A stretch of DNA of 64,000 bases from Streptomyces sp. NBC_00335 (GCF_036127095.1 NZ_CP108006.1:5633501-5697500); one strand, 5' to 3'; positions 27,195 to 37,909 are shown, counted from the first letter of the stretch. Notes: generated by a model from the sequence alone, not told the origin. Numbers and translations are program-made.

Positions 27195-27776
27195 ATGAGC
27201 ACCGCTTCCGTTCCCTTCCGCCCCGGCGCCGTCCTCGCCGACCTGCTGCCCGCGAGCCGCGTCCGCGATATCGCGCTCGTGGCCGGCGGAGCCGCGCTCA
27301 CCGGCCTGGCCGCGCAGATCGCCGTCCACGTCGACGGCCTGGCCGCCCCGATCACCGGGCAGACCTTCGCCGCGCTGCTCGTGGGCACCGCGCTGGGCGC
27401 CGGCCGCGGCTTCCTCTCGCTGGCCCTCTACACCCTGGTCGGCATGGCCGGCGTGCCGTGGTTCGCGGGCGGCGCTTCCGGCGCGGGCGGCGCGACCTTC
27501 GGGTACGTCCTCGGCATGCTGCTGGCCTCCACCCTCGTCGGCGCCCTCGCGCGGCGCGGCGCCGACCGCTCGGTGCTGCGTACGGCGGGCGCGATGGTGC
27601 TGGGCTCCGCGGTCGTCTACGCCGTCGGTGTCCCCTACCTCGCGCTGTCCACCGGGATGTCCCTCGGCGCGGCCGTCGCGGGCGGGCTGACGCCCTTCCT
27701 GATCGGCGACGCGCTCAAGGCCGCGCTGGCGATGGGCCTGCTGCCGGCCGCCTGGAAGCTCCTCGGCCGCGCGTGA
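27195..27776 (+). CDS. bioY: biotin transporter BioY (S component of ECF transporter)
   Basis: A 193-residue membrane protein with about six helices binding biotin for uptake. The BioY pattern is clear: ITGQTFAALLVGTALGAGRG, LALYTLVGMAGVPWFAGG, GATFGYVLGMLLAS and LTPFLIGDALKAALA. No bioMN (ATPase/transmembrane) genes are nearby, so it either acts alone or uses shared ECF modules elsewhere. A 16-bp perfect terminator follows, shared with the converging permease. Confidence 0.92.
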   Translation: MSTASVPFRPGAVLADLLPASRVRDIALVAGGAALTGLAAQIAVHVDGLAAPITGQTFAALLVGTALGAGRGFLSLALYTLVGMAGVPWFAGGASGAGGATFGYVLGMLLASTLVGALARRGADRSVLRTAGAMVLGSAVVYAVGVPYLALSTGMSLGAAVAGGLTPFLIGDALKAALAMGLLPAAWKLLGRA

Positions 27777-27793
27777 GCGCTCGTACTCCACAC

Positions 27794-27830
27794 GGCAGCC
27801 CCGGACCGCACTGCGCGGTCCGGGGCTGCC
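27794..27830. terminator. strong bidirectional hairpin terminator
   Basis: 16-bp perfect arms GGCAGCCCCGGACCGC and complement, 5-base loop, between converging bioY and permease copy 3. Confidence 0.8.
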
Positions 27831-27846
27831 GTCGTTTCCGGAGCTG

Positions 27847-29286
27847 TTACGCGGAGGCCTTCAGGGCGGCCTTGCGGCGCAGCTGTCGTGCCACGCCGAT
27901 CGCGATCACCACGGCCGCGACCAGCAGCGACAGCAGGACGGTCTCGCGGTTGTCCTTGTCGTAGACCATGTAGCCGAGGACGAAGGTGATCATCGCGGCG
28001 GTGGCCCAGGTCAGGTACGGGAAGAACCACATCTTCACCGTCACCTTCTCCGGGGCCTCGCGCATGAGGATCCCGCGCATCCGCAGCTGGGTCAGGCAGA
28101 TGACCAGCCACACGAACAGCGCGATCGCGCCCGAGGCGTTCAGCAGGAAGCTGAAGACGGTGTCCTTGAAGGCGTAGTTGAAGTAGACGGCGGCGAAGCC
28201 GAAGACGACCGAGCCGAGGATGGCGGCCATCGGCACGCCCCGCTTGTTCACCTTGGCGAAGGACTTCGGGGCGTCACCGCGCTCGCCCAGCGAGAAGGCC
28301 ATGCGGGAGGCGGTGTACAGGCCGGAGTTCAGGCAGGACAGCACGGCCGTCAGGACGATGACGTTCATGATCTGGCCGGCGTGCGCGATGCCGATCGAGT
28401 CCAGGGCCGCGACGTACGAGCCCTTCTCCACGATCGAGGCGTCGTTCCACGGCAGCAGGGTCAGCACGATGAAGATCGAGCCCAAGTAGAAGACGCCGAT
28501 GCGCCAGATCACCGAGTTGGTGGCCTTGGTGACCGCGCGCCGCGGGTCCTCGGACTCGCCGGCGGCCAGCGTGACGATCTCGCTGCCCATGAAGGAGAAG
28601 ACGACCATCAGCACACCGGTGAGGACTGAGCCCCAGCCGTTCGGCATGAAGCCGCCCGTGTCGGTGAGGTGGGCGAAGCCCGCGCCCGGGTTGTCCGAGC
28701 CCGGCAGCACGCCGAAGACGGCCAGCAGGCCGATGATCACGAAGCCGCCGATGGCGACCACCTTGATGCCGGCGAACCAGAACTCGAACTCGCCGTACGA
28801 GGCGACCGAGCCGAGGTTGGTGACCGTCAGCACGGCCATCACGATCAGCGCCCAGGCCCACTGCGGGACGGCCGGGACCCAGCTTTCGAGGATGACGGCG
28901 CCGGCGGTGGCCTCCACGGCCAGGACGACGACCCAGAAGAACCAGTACAGCCAGCCGATGGAGAAGCCGGCCCAGCGGCCGAGCGCCCGGTCGGCGTACG
29001 CGGAGAAGGAGCCGGAGTTCGGGCTGGCGGCGGCCATCTCGCCCAGCATCCGCATGACGAAGACGACCATCGCGCCGACCAGCGCGTAGGACAGCAGGAT
29101 GGCGGGACCGGTCTTGGCGATACCGCCGCCGGAACCGACGAAGAGCCCGGCGCCGATCACGCCGCCGATGGCGATCATGGACAGGTGGCGGTTCTTGAGA
29201 CCGGCCTTCAGGCCGTCGGAGGGCTTGCCTTCACCGGGATCGCCGGTGGGGGAGCCTTCCTTCTGAAGGGTCGTCGTGGAGCTCAT
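27847..29286 (-). CDS. amino acid permease, APC superfamily (copy 3)
   Basis: A 479-residue, 12-helix permease. The start is ATG 29286 (MSSTTTLQKEGSPTGD) with AAGGA eight bases upstream; an in-frame start 39 bases further lacks a site. APC motifs: NRHLSMIAIGGVIGAGLFVGSG (split by TM1), MRMLGEMAAASPNSGSFSAYADRALG, LYTASRMAFSLGERGDAP. The N-terminus is a long hydrophilic stretch. Third member of the local permease set; possible substrate differences are unknown. Confidence 0.9.
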   Translation of the reverse strand: MSSTTTLQKEGSPTGDPGEGKPSDGLKAGLKNRHLSMIAIGGVIGAGLFVGSGGGIAKTGPAILLSYALVGAMVVFVMRMLGEMAAASPNSGSFSAYADRALGRWAGFSIGWLYWFFWVVVLAVEATAGAVILESWVPAVPQWAWALIVMAVLTVTNLGSVASYGEFEFWFAGIKVVAIGGFVIIGLLAVFGVLPGSDNPGAGFAHLTDTGGFMPNGWGSVLTGVLMVVFSFMGSEIVTLAAGESEDPRRAVTKATNSVIWRIGVFYLGSIFIVLTLLPWNDASIVEKGSYVAALDSIGIAHAGQIMNVIVLTAVLSCLNSGLYTASRMAFSLGERGDAPKSFAKVNKRGVPMAAILGSVVFGFAAVYFNYAFKDTVFSFLLNASGAIALFVWLVICLTQLRMRGILMREAPEKVTVKMWFFPYLTWATAAMITFVLGYMVYDKDNRETVLLSLLVAAVVIAIGVARQLRRKAALKASA

Positions 29287-29506
29287 GAACGGATCCTTAG
29301 GTTCTCGGGTGGCGAGCCCCGGCATTCAAACCTGAGATGAACGCAGGGCGGAAGACCCCAATCCGGATCGTTGCTTCGGGACGAACGACCAGGACCTGGG
29401 TCCCGCGGTGTCCCATCTGCGTTCTTTGGGTTTACTTGAGCTTTAGAAGTGACTTACGCGACACCCCGCGGCGGGTCCCCGGGCCGGCGCGTGCCACACT
29501 CGAACC

Positions 29507-29992
29507 ATGCGCGTGTACCTCGGATCCGACCATGCCGGCTTTGAGCTCAAGAACCACCTGGTGGACTGGCTCAAGAACAACGGCCACGAGCCCGTCGACT
29601 GCGGGCCCCACATCTACGACGCGGTGGACGACTACCCGCCGTTCTGCCTGCGGGCAGCCGAAGGGACCGCCGCGGACGCCGACTCCCTCGGCATCGTGAT
29701 CGGCGGCTCCGGCAACGGCGAGCAGATCGCCGCGAACAAGGTCAAGGGCATCCGCGCCATCCTCGCGTGGAGCGTCCAGACCGCCGAGCTCGGCCGCGAG
29801 CACAACAACGCCAACGTCATCTCCATCGGCGGCCGGATGCACACCCAGGACGAGGTCGTCAGCTTCATCGACGCCTTCCTGAAGACCCCGTACTCCGGCG
29901 AAGAGCGCCACACCCGCCGGATCGACATGCTCTCCGCCTACGAGACCACCGGCGAGCTCCCCCCGATCCCGGCCCACCACCCGCAGGGCTGA
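29507..29992 (+). CDS. rpiB: ribose-5-phosphate isomerase B
   Basis: A 161-residue isomerase interconverting ribose 5-phosphate and ribulose 5-phosphate in the pentose phosphate pathway. It shows the RpiB pattern: LGSDHAGFELKNHL at the N-terminus, GIVIGGSGNGEQIAANKVKG, and REHNNANVISIGGRMH. As in other actinobacterial enzymes, Ser replaces the Cys of the E. coli-type motif in GGSGNG. Followed 140 bases later by an Fpg/Nei-type glycosylase. The region before it (29287-29506) shows no gene. Confidence 0.93.
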   Translation: MRVYLGSDHAGFELKNHLVDWLKNNGHEPVDCGPHIYDAVDDYPPFCLRAAEGTAADADSLGIVIGGSGNGEQIAANKVKGIRAILAWSVQTAELGREHNNANVISIGGRMHTQDEVVSFIDAFLKTPYSGEERHTRRIDMLSAYETTGELPPIPAHHPQG

Positions 29993-30132
29993 TCCCGCTT
30001 CCGGCCGCGACGCCCTCCGGGGCGGCGCGGCCGGTTTTTCATTTCCGGCCCGCTTTCCGGTCGGCTTCCCGGCCCGCTTCCCCGCCGGCTTCCCCGCCCG
30101 CGTCTCCGCCCGCTTCTCCGAGGAGTACCGCC

Positions 30133-30939
30133 GTGCCCGAGGGGCATACGATCCACCGCCTCGCCGAGGACCACACCGAGCGCTTCGCCGCCCGCCCGGT
30201 CCGCGTGAGCAGCCCGCAGGGCCGGTTCGCCGAGAGCGCGGCCCTCCTCGACGGACGCGAGCTGGAATCCGCCGAGGCGCACGGCAAGCACCTGTTCCTC
30301 GAACTCGGCGACGCCTGGATCCACATCCACCTCGGCCTCTTCGGAAAGCTCGGCTTCGGCCCCGCCCCGGCCCCGCCGGCCACCGACACGGTCCGCCTCC
30401 GGCTGCTGAACGAGGACCACTACGCCGACCTGCGCGGACCCACCGCCTGCGCGCTCATCGGCGAGGGCGAGAAGAAGGCGATACACGACCGGCTCGGCCC
30501 GGACCCGCTGCGCCCCACCGACGACCCCGACCGCGCCTGGGCCCGGATCTCCCGCTCCCGCACCACCGTGGCCGCCCTGCTCATGGACCAGAAGGTCGTC
30601 TCGGGCGTCGGCAACGTCTACCGCGCCGAGGTCCTCTTCCGGCACGGCATCGACCCCTACCGCCCGGGCAAGGACCTCACCCGCCGCGAATGGGACGCGA
30701 TCTGGGCCGACCTCGTCCTCCTCATGCGCGAGGGCGTGCGCAACAACCGCATCGACACGGTCCGCGACGAGCACCTGCCCGAGGCCATGGGCCGCCCGCC
30801 GAGGGTGGACGACCACGGCGGCGAGGTGTACGTCTACCGCAGGGCCAACATGCCCTGCCACATCTGCGGCGGCGAGATCCGCACCGCCGGTCTCGCCGCC
30901 CGCAACCTCTTCTGGTGCCCGGGGTGCCAGGGCCGCTAG
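30133..30939 (+). CDS. Fpg/Nei-family DNA glycosylase/AP lyase
   Basis: A 268-residue base-excision repair enzyme. The start is GTG 30133 after GAGGAG, giving catalytic Pro2-Glu3 (PEGHTIHRLAEDH). It has the helix-two-turn-helix VVSGVGNVYRAEVLFRHGIDP and a C-terminal zinc finger (CHICGG ... CPGC). The PEGHTIHR start resembles actinobacterial Nei2-type enzymes acting on oxidised bases. Its TAG stop lies inside the terminal inverted repeat of a MITE-like element (30936-31114). The spacer before it (30040-30120) contains short GCTTCCCCGCC-type repeats. Confidence 0.9.
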   Translation: MPEGHTIHRLAEDHTERFAARPVRVSSPQGRFAESAALLDGRELESAEAHGKHLFLELGDAWIHIHLGLFGKLGFGPAPAPPATDTVRLRLLNEDHYADLRGPTACALIGEGEKKAIHDRLGPDPLRPTDDPDRAWARISRSRTTVAALLMDQKVVSGVGNVYRAEVLFRHGIDPYRPGKDLTRREWDAIWADLVLLMREGVRNNRIDTVRDEHLPEAMGRPPRVDDHGGEVYVYRRANMPCHICGGEIRTAGLAARNLFWCPGCQGR

Positions 30940-31114
30940 GGCCTGTCGTCAAATTCCCGCCTGCCCCGCGGCGTCTGGCACGCGCTCTCGCCGCACCGGG
31001 CGAAAGCCCGAGTACGTCCAGTACTCGGACTTCCGCCCGGCACGACGAGAGCACGCACCAGACGCCGCGGGGCCGCCCTTCGGGCGACGACGGGAATTTG
31101 ACGACAGGCCCTAG
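30936..31114. repeat. MITE-like 179-bp palindromic element
   Basis: Perfect 24-bp terminal inverted repeats at 30936-30959 and 31091-31114, beginning CTAGGGCCTGTCGTCAAATT, enclose a region that is itself an imperfect palindrome (GGCGTCTGG / CCAGACGCC, GCTCTCG / CGAGAGC, CGAGTAC / GTACTCG around a central GTCCA). No coding capacity. It overlaps the stop codon of the glycosylase gene, and the next gene ends 25 bases further on. Confidence 0.85.
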
Positions 31115-31139
31115 GGCCGCCCCTTCCGGGGCGCCCCCG

Positions 31140-32375
31140 CTAGAAGCCGTGCGGCAGCCACGGGGCCACGTCTCCCGCGAAGGCTCGGGAGGTACGGGCC
31201 AGCGCGCCCGGCCGCACCTCGCGCACCAGGCCGGCCGCGCCCAGCGAGTTCAGGGTGACCCCGCCCAGGTACGCCGCGCCCAGCTCCCGTACCGACAGCT
31301 CCAGGTCGGCCGGGTCATCCGTCCGGGTACAGACCGCGGCCCCGTCCGCCCCGACGGCCAGCCGCCAGCGCCCCGCGTTCCACGGGCAGAAGGCGTCCTC
31401 CACCTCCAGCACCACGTCCGGCGCGGCCCCGTACGCCCGCGCGGCCAGCGCCGCCGGCAGGTCCACGAGCCGTACGTGCAACGCGTCGCGCAGCCGCACC
31501 TGCGTCCGCCGGACATCGGTGACCAGGTGCAGCAGCGCATCGTCCGCCGGCCGCTTGACGGCCCGTACGGTCCAGGTCAGGTCGATGGAGCACACGTACC
31601 GCCACAGCGCCGCGTACGCCGCCGGATCGAGCGCGTCGAGGTCCGCCACGTCCACCCGGCCGTCCGAACCGGTCAGGTCCCACTCGGGCTTGACCCGGTA
31701 GCGGGCGTACCCGACCACCTCGCCGTCCGCCCGCTCGGCGACCACGCACTTCAGCGGCGACCCGCCGTGCCGCGTCGCCTCCGGATCGAGCAGCGCCTGC
31801 AGCTCCCAGCCGGGCTGCCGGGCCGGCATCCCGGGACGGCCCGCGACCAGCGCCGCGTAGACCCGCTCGCAGTCGGCCAGGGCCTTGCGCGGATCGACCA
31901 GCCGCAGCCGTACGTCGTCGGTCCCCGGCGGCACGGAGAGCCGTACGCGGGTCTTGTCGATCTCCACGGACATCGAGTACGCGGCGGTGCCGTAGCCGAA
32001 GCGCCCGTAGATCGCCGGATCCGAGGCCGTCAGCACGGCGATCGGCTCACCACCCGCCCGGACCTCGTCCAGTTGGCGGCGCATCAGCGAGGTCAGCACG
32101 CCCCGCCTGCGGTGCGTGGGGGAGACCCCCACCATCGTGACCCCGGCGGCGGGCACGAGCGCCCCGCCCGGCACCGAGAGCCGGAAGGAGAAGGCCCCCG
32201 CCGTGCCGACGCAGGTCCCGTCGTCCCAGACTCCGAGGGACCGCTCCGTCTCCGTCAGCGACCGGTAGAGTTCCCGCTCCTCGGGGGATTCGGGCACTCC
32301 ACCGAACGCCAGTTCCAGCTGGTCGTACCAGACATCCCACTCATCAGCCAGCAATACGCGCGTCTCAAGAGGCAT
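31140..32375 (-). CDS. Eis-type GNAT N-acetyltransferase
   Basis: A 411-residue cytosolic acetyltransferase. The start is ATG 32375 (MPLETRVLLADEWD). The N-terminal GNAT domain has the acetyl-CoA loop VSPTHRRRGVLTSLMRRQLDEV and the preceding strand TMVGV; a second GNAT-like domain and a C-terminal sterol-carrier-like domain (about 310-411, CPWNAGRWRLAVGADG, GAAYLGGVTLNSLGAAGLV) follow, giving the three-domain length of the Eis family. These acetylate aminoglycosides or lysines in proteins; the substrate here is unknown. Divergent from the PP2C gene. Confidence 0.88.
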   Translation of the reverse strand: MPLETRVLLADEWDVWYDQLELAFGGVPESPEERELYRSLTETERSLGVWDDGTCVGTAGAFSFRLSVPGGALVPAAGVTMVGVSPTHRRRGVLTSLMRRQLDEVRAGGEPIAVLTASDPAIYGRFGYGTAAYSMSVEIDKTRVRLSVPPGTDDVRLRLVDPRKALADCERVYAALVAGRPGMPARQPGWELQALLDPEATRHGGSPLKCVVAERADGEVVGYARYRVKPEWDLTGSDGRVDVADLDALDPAAYAALWRYVCSIDLTWTVRAVKRPADDALLHLVTDVRRTQVRLRDALHVRLVDLPAALAARAYGAAPDVVLEVEDAFCPWNAGRWRLAVGADGAAVCTRTDDPADLELSVRELGAAYLGGVTLNSLGAAGLVREVRPGALARTSRAFAGDVAPWLPHGF

Positions 32376-32492
32376 ACGGCCATCCCTATCAGGGCAATCC
32401 GTCCCGGTCGATCTCTTTTCGGGTCGCCGATGGGCCCATCTCAGGGGGTACCCCTGCGCGCGCACAGCCAGGATGGATAGGGTCCCGAAGCA

Positions 32493-33638
32493 ATGGCCGG
32501 AGCACACGTGGAGTCCCTCCTGGCCCGGACCCGCATGACGTGGCACCGGGCGCGCACCGCGCTGCGCAAATCCGCCGTCGACTACTTCCGCGGCGACGCC
32601 TCCGACTGGCTGGCCTTCGGCGGCCTGATCCTGACCATCCCGGCCATCGCCTGCGGCACGCTGATGCTGCCCGTGTGGTTCTCGCCCGCCGCGCTCGTCC
32701 TGCCGATCGTGGCCGGGGGCCTGCTGCTGCGCCCCGCCAGTCTTCTCGCCCTGTACGCGGCCTCCGCGGCCGCCCTCATCGTCGAGGCCCTCGTCCTCGG
32801 CCCGTACACCCAGGGCCCGGCGCGGGTCACTCCCGGCACTGTCCTCGTCGTCGCCGCCTGCGGCTTCTTCGGCCTGGTCATCGCCCAGTTCCGCAGCCGC
32901 GTGGGCGTGCCCTGGCGGCGCGGCGGCACCATGCTCTTCGACCTGCGCGAACGCATCCGGGTCCAGAGCAAACTGCCCGCCCTGCCGCGCGGCTGGCACC
33001 GGGAGATGGCCCTGCGGCCGGCCGGCGGCCAGTCCTTCTCCGGCGACTTCGTCGTCGCCGCCCGCACCAACGGCGGCCGCACCCTGGAGATCGTCCTCAC
33101 CGACGTCTCCGGCAAGGGCATGGAGGCGGGCTCCCGCGCCCTCCTCCTCTCGGGCGCCTTCGGCGGCCTCCTCGGAGCGCTCCCCCCGCACGGCTTCCTG
33201 CCCGCCGCCAACGGCTACCTGCTCCGCCAGGACTGGGACGAGGGCTTCGCCACCTCCATCCACCTCGTCCTGGACCTGGAGACCGGCGACTACGAACTCC
33301 TCTCCGCCGGCCACCTGCCCGCCCTCCAGCTCTCCGCCGGCACCGGCCGCTGGCAGGAGATGACCGGCGAAGGCCCGCTCCTCGGCGTCTACGACGGCGC
33401 GGACTTCACCCCCGCCCGGGGCAACCTCCGCCCCGGCGACGTCCTGATGCTCTTCACCGACGGCCTGGTCGAAACGGCCGAGCGCGACATCAGCGAGGGC
33501 ATCGACCGCCTCACCGGCGAGGCCGACCGCTACGTCGCCGCCGGCTGGGAGGGCGCGACCTGGCACCTCATCGAAAAGGTGGCCAAGGACGTCAACGACG
33601 ACAGAGCCCTCCTCCTGATCCGCCGCGCCCCTTTTTAA
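32493..33638 (+). CDS. membrane-anchored PP2C/SpoIIE-type phosphatase
   Basis: A 381-residue protein with 3-4 hydrophobic helices in the first 135 residues (DWLAFGGLILTIPAIACGTLMLPVW onward, given here in short form) followed by a SpoIIE-type PPM phosphatase domain: GQSFSGDFVVAA, VLTDVSGKGMEAG with metal-binding Asp, AGHLPALQL, MLFTDGLVE and NDDRALLLI. It probably dephosphorylates an anti-anti-sigma or signalling protein at the membrane. Start at ATG 32493; a later ATG (residue 15) is an alternative. Convergent genes downstream are absent; a repeat-rich island follows. Confidence 0.9.
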   Translation: MAGAHVESLLARTRMTWHRARTALRKSAVDYFRGDASDWLAFGGLILTIPAIACGTLMLPVWFSPAALVLPIVAGGLLLRPASLLALYAASAAALIVEALVLGPYTQGPARVTPGTVLVVAACGFFGLVIAQFRSRVGVPWRRGGTMLFDLRERIRVQSKLPALPRGWHREMALRPAGGQSFSGDFVVAARTNGGRTLEIVLTDVSGKGMEAGSRALLLSGAFGGLLGALPPHGFLPAANGYLLRQDWDEGFATSIHLVLDLETGDYELLSAGHLPALQLSAGTGRWQEMTGEGPLLGVYDGADFTPARGNLRPGDVLMLFTDGLVETAERDISEGIDRLTGEADRYVAAGWEGATWHLIEKVAKDVNDDRALLLIRRAPF

Positions 33639-33997
33639 CGCGTCCCTCGCACCGCGCACCTTTCTTACGCGTCCCTCGCACGGTCCGGCCCTGGCGGGCC
33701 TCCCCGGCTTCGGCCCGCTGCGCCGGACTCCGTCCGGCGGTGGCTGGTCGGGGGTGCCGCCGCTGCCGTCGCGGCGTGGGGCCGGTGGGCGGGTGCGGCT
33801 GGATTGGCCCTGCGGGGCGAGTTCCCCTACCCGCCCTTCGCCCGTTCCCCGGGCTCCGCCCGGACCCTTGCCGGGTGCGGCGACGTCGCCGGGGGCCAGC
33901 CCCCGGACCCCCGCGCCTCAAACGCCGGCGAGGCTGGATGCGGCCTCCGGCAAGCCGGCCCAGGACGTGCTGCGTTGCGTGCTGCGCCGACAATCCA

Positions 33998-34095
33998 GCG
34001 CAAGCCGTGTTGCGCAAGCCGTGCTGCCCGAGAGGTGCTGTGCAAGCCGTGCTGCGCAAGCCGTGCTGCCCAAGTGGTGCTGTGCGAGCTGTACT
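33998..34095. repeat. 14-bp tandem repeat with 42-bp higher order
   Basis: Seven head-to-tail 14-bp units of consensus GCGCAAGCCGTGCT. Units 2-4 and 5-7 are related as a 42-bp triplet (GCGC.., GCCC.., GTGC.. starts), showing secondary duplication. CAATCCAGCG occurs on both sides (33991-34000 and about 34107-34116). Related degenerate units lie at 33963-33990. Confidence 0.8.
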
Positions 34096-34123
34096 GCGCG
34101 CACGTCCAATCCAGCGCGGGCCA

Positions 34124-34268
34124 AATCCAGCCTCGCCGGCGTTTGAGGCGCGGGGTCTGGGGCGGAGCCCCAGGAGCACTTCAGCCCGTCCGGCGCTTGA
34201 GGACCGGGTCAGGGCGGAGCCCTGGGAACGGTGGAAGGGCGGGTAGGGGACTTCGCCCCGCAGGGCAA
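34124..34268. repeat. dispersed GC-rich intergenic repeat, copy C
   Basis: Carries ATCCAGCCTCGCCGGCGTTT, GAGGCGCGGGGTCTGGGG, a second internal block CCGTCCGGCGCTTGAGGACC, and the end GGGAACGGTGGAAGGGCGGG with CCCCGCAGGGC. A reverse-oriented partial block lies at about 33818-33938 (TTCCCCTACCCGCCCTTC to CTCAAACGCCGGCGAGGCTGG in pieces). Confidence 0.7.
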
Positions 34269-34427
34269 CCCTCGCCGCGGCCGCCGCAGCGCACCCCCCG
34301 ACCGATGCTCGGGTTACCCCCACCCCCGGTCCGCCAGCTCCCGTCATGGCCCCGCCCACCGCCCCCTCCGTAGCGTCGGAGACACGATCACCACCGGGCG
34401 ATCGACCGGCACGGAAGGCGGCACACC

Positions 34428-35350
<923 letters not shown>

Positions 35351-35351
<1 letters not shown>

Positions 35352-37786
35352 TGTCGCTCCGCCCCCGTGCCAACGGCCTGGCCCGCGCCGTGCTCCGGTT
35401 CCGGCCCGCCGCCTTCGCCGGCACCTTCGTCGCCCTGTTCCTGGCCGTCGCCATCGTCTCCGCCTGCGGGATCCTGCTGGAGACCGGGGCCCGCGCGAAC
35501 ACCCCGCCGACGCGGTACGCCGCAGCTCCCGTCGTCGTCGCCGCCGATCAGCAGGCCCGCATGCGGATGGGCCGCGGCGACGGCGCCTACGAGGTCTCCG
35601 CGCCGCTCCCGGACCGGGCCAGGGTGGACGCCGCGCTGCTGGAGCGACTGGCCCCGCTGGGGCGGGCGGTGCCGGACGTGGTGTTCCCCGTACGGGACGG
35701 AGCGGGCGGCACGCTCGACGCCTCCGGCTGGGGCTCCACCGCCTTCAGCCCGGCGGAGCTCCGCGCGGGCAGCCCCCCGGCCGGCCCGGGCGAAGTCGTC
35801 CTGGGCGGGGCCGGCGGCCCCGACCGGGTCACGCTCGACACCCCCGCCGGGCCGCGGGAGTTCCGCGTGGTGGGGCGCGCGGACCGGCCCGGAGCCTGGT
35901 TCGCCGACACCGAGGCCCGCACCCTGTCGGGACACCCCGACGCCCTCGACGCCATCGTGCTGTTCGGGGCCGACGCGGCGCGGGCCCGGGCCGCCGTCGA
36001 CGGCCGCGCCCAGGTACTGACCGGTGACGCCCGCGCCCTGGACGCACGGCTCGCGGGGGCCCAGGAGGTCCTGACCGGCCTCGGCGGCTCCTTCGGCGGG
36101 ATCGCCACGCTCGTCGCCGTCTTCACCGCAGCCGGCACCGTCGCCCTCTCCGTCGGGCAGCGCTCCCGCGAGTTCGCCCTGCTGCGCGCCGTCGGAGCCA
36201 CCCCGCGCCAGATCCGCCGTACGGTCGCCACCGAAGCCCTGCTCGTCGCGCCGGTCGCGGGCGCGCTGGGCTGCCTACCCGGCATCGCGCTCGCGGCCTG
36301 GTGGTTCGGGCAGCTCAAGGCGAAGGGCGCCGTTCCGGCCGGGATCGACCTCGTCGTCTCCTGGATCCCCCTGGTCAGCGCGGTCGGTCTCGCACTGGCC
36401 GCCGCCCTGGTCGCCGGCTGGGCCGCATCCCGCCGTCCCGCCCGCATCCGGCCCGGCCTGGCCCTCGCCTCGGCCGCCGTGGAACGGCTGCGACCCGGGT
36501 GGATCCGTACCCCGCTCGGCCTCGCCGCCCTGGCCGGCGGAACGGCCTGCGCGACCCTGGCTGCCACCAGCAGCGGCCCGGACGCCGCCAACGCCGCCCT
36601 CGGCGTCGTCATGCTCTTCATGCTCGCCGTCGCCCTGCTCGGCCCCCTGATCGCCCGCGCCTGCACCGCCGTCTTCGGGCTCCCGCTGCGCGCGGGCGGC
36701 GCACCCGGCGAGCTGGCCGCCGCCAACTCCCGTACGCACGCCCGCCGTCTCGCGTCCGCCATCACCCCGATCGTGCTCGCCATGGCCTTCTCCTCCACCC
36801 TGGTCTTCCTCCACACCAGCGAGGACCGGGCCGTACGGCAGCAGCAGGAGGCCGGACTGCTGGCCGACCACATCGTGTCCCTCGGCGGGTCCGACCCGCA
36901 CGGCGACACGGACGGGACGGCCGTCCACGGCACGGCCGTCGACCGCGCGGCCGTCGACCGGGCGGTCGCGGCCGGGGCCGTCGCCCTCACCCGTACCTCC
37001 GTCCTCACCGTCGTCGGCTCCGGCGGCGACCGGACCTTCCACACCGCCTCCGCGCAGGGCGTCACCGGGGACCTGACCAAGGTCCAGGACCTGGGCGTCC
37101 GTTCGGGGGACCTCGCCCGGCTCGCCCCCGGCACGGTCGCCATCGACCGCACCCTGGCCGAGGCCACCCACACCGGGACCGGCGACCGCGTCGACCTGCG
37201 CCTGCCCGACGGAACCCGTGCCGCCCCCGAGATCGTGGCCGTCTACACCCGCGGCCTCGGCCTCGGCGAGGTCACCCTCCCCGCCGCCGACCTGGCCGGC
37301 CACACCACCGCCGGCCGCCCCACGGAACTCCTGTTCCGCGGCCCGGCCCCCGAAGGCCTCGGCCCGGTGCTGTCGGCCGCCGCCTGGACTTCCGAGCAGA
37401 GCGTGGACCGGCAGCTCAACGCCTGGGCCAACACCACCATGGCCGCCGTCCTCGGCGGCTTCGCGGCCGTCGCCGCCGCCAACACCCTGGTCATGACCGT
37501 CCTGGACCGCCGCCGCGAACTCCACATGCTCCGCCTGATCGGCTCCACCCGCCGCCAGATCCTGCGGATGCTCTCCTGGGAAGCCCTCCTGGTCAGTGGC
37601 ACGGGCATCGGCCTCGGCTCGGCGATAGCCCTGGCCACGCTGACCCCCCTGACGAAGGCGATGACGGGCACCGGCCCGTACGTCCCGCCCCTCGTCTACG
37701 GCTCCTTCGTGGCGGCCGCCATCGCCCTGACCCTGGCGGCCACGACCCTCCCGGCCCGCCGCGCCCTGCGCCTCAGCCGAACCTGA
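35351..37786 (+). CDS. FtsX-like ABC permease
   Basis: An 811-residue membrane protein with the doubled FtsX layout: an N-terminal helix (AGTFVALFLAVAIVSACGILL, given in part), an extracellular domain to about residue 240, three helices in the first FtsX domain with SREFALLRAVGATPRQIRRTVATEA, a second extracellular segment (about 490-700), and a C-terminal FtsX domain with RRRELHMLRLIGSTRRQILRML. Partner of the overlapping ATPase gene. Downstream a 19-bp perfect hairpin (37910-37950) probably ends the operon. Confidence 0.92.
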
Positions 37787-37909
37787 TGTCCCGCACGCCG
37801 ACCAGCGCCAACGCCGGCCCCTCAGATCCCACACCCGTCCCGACGCGACGTGCCTCTCGCCGCAGCCCCGCCGACGTTCGAGGGCCGGGGTCCGGCCCTC
37901 CCCGCCGCC

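Larger units (their letters stand above)
33639..34427. other. 789-bp repeat-rich intergenic island 1
   Basis: No convincing gene. It contains two blocks of the dispersed GC-rich repeat (about 33818-33938 and 34124-34265), a 14-bp tandem repeat array between them (33998-34095) and leftover GC-rich sequence. It separates the PP2C gene from the ABC exporter operon. Reading frames here are artefacts of repeated GC-rich units. Confidence 0.7.

Noticed and set aside
33998..34095. Possible CRISPR array
   Set aside because: Units are contiguous 14-bp tandem repeats with no unique spacers and no cas genes nearby.
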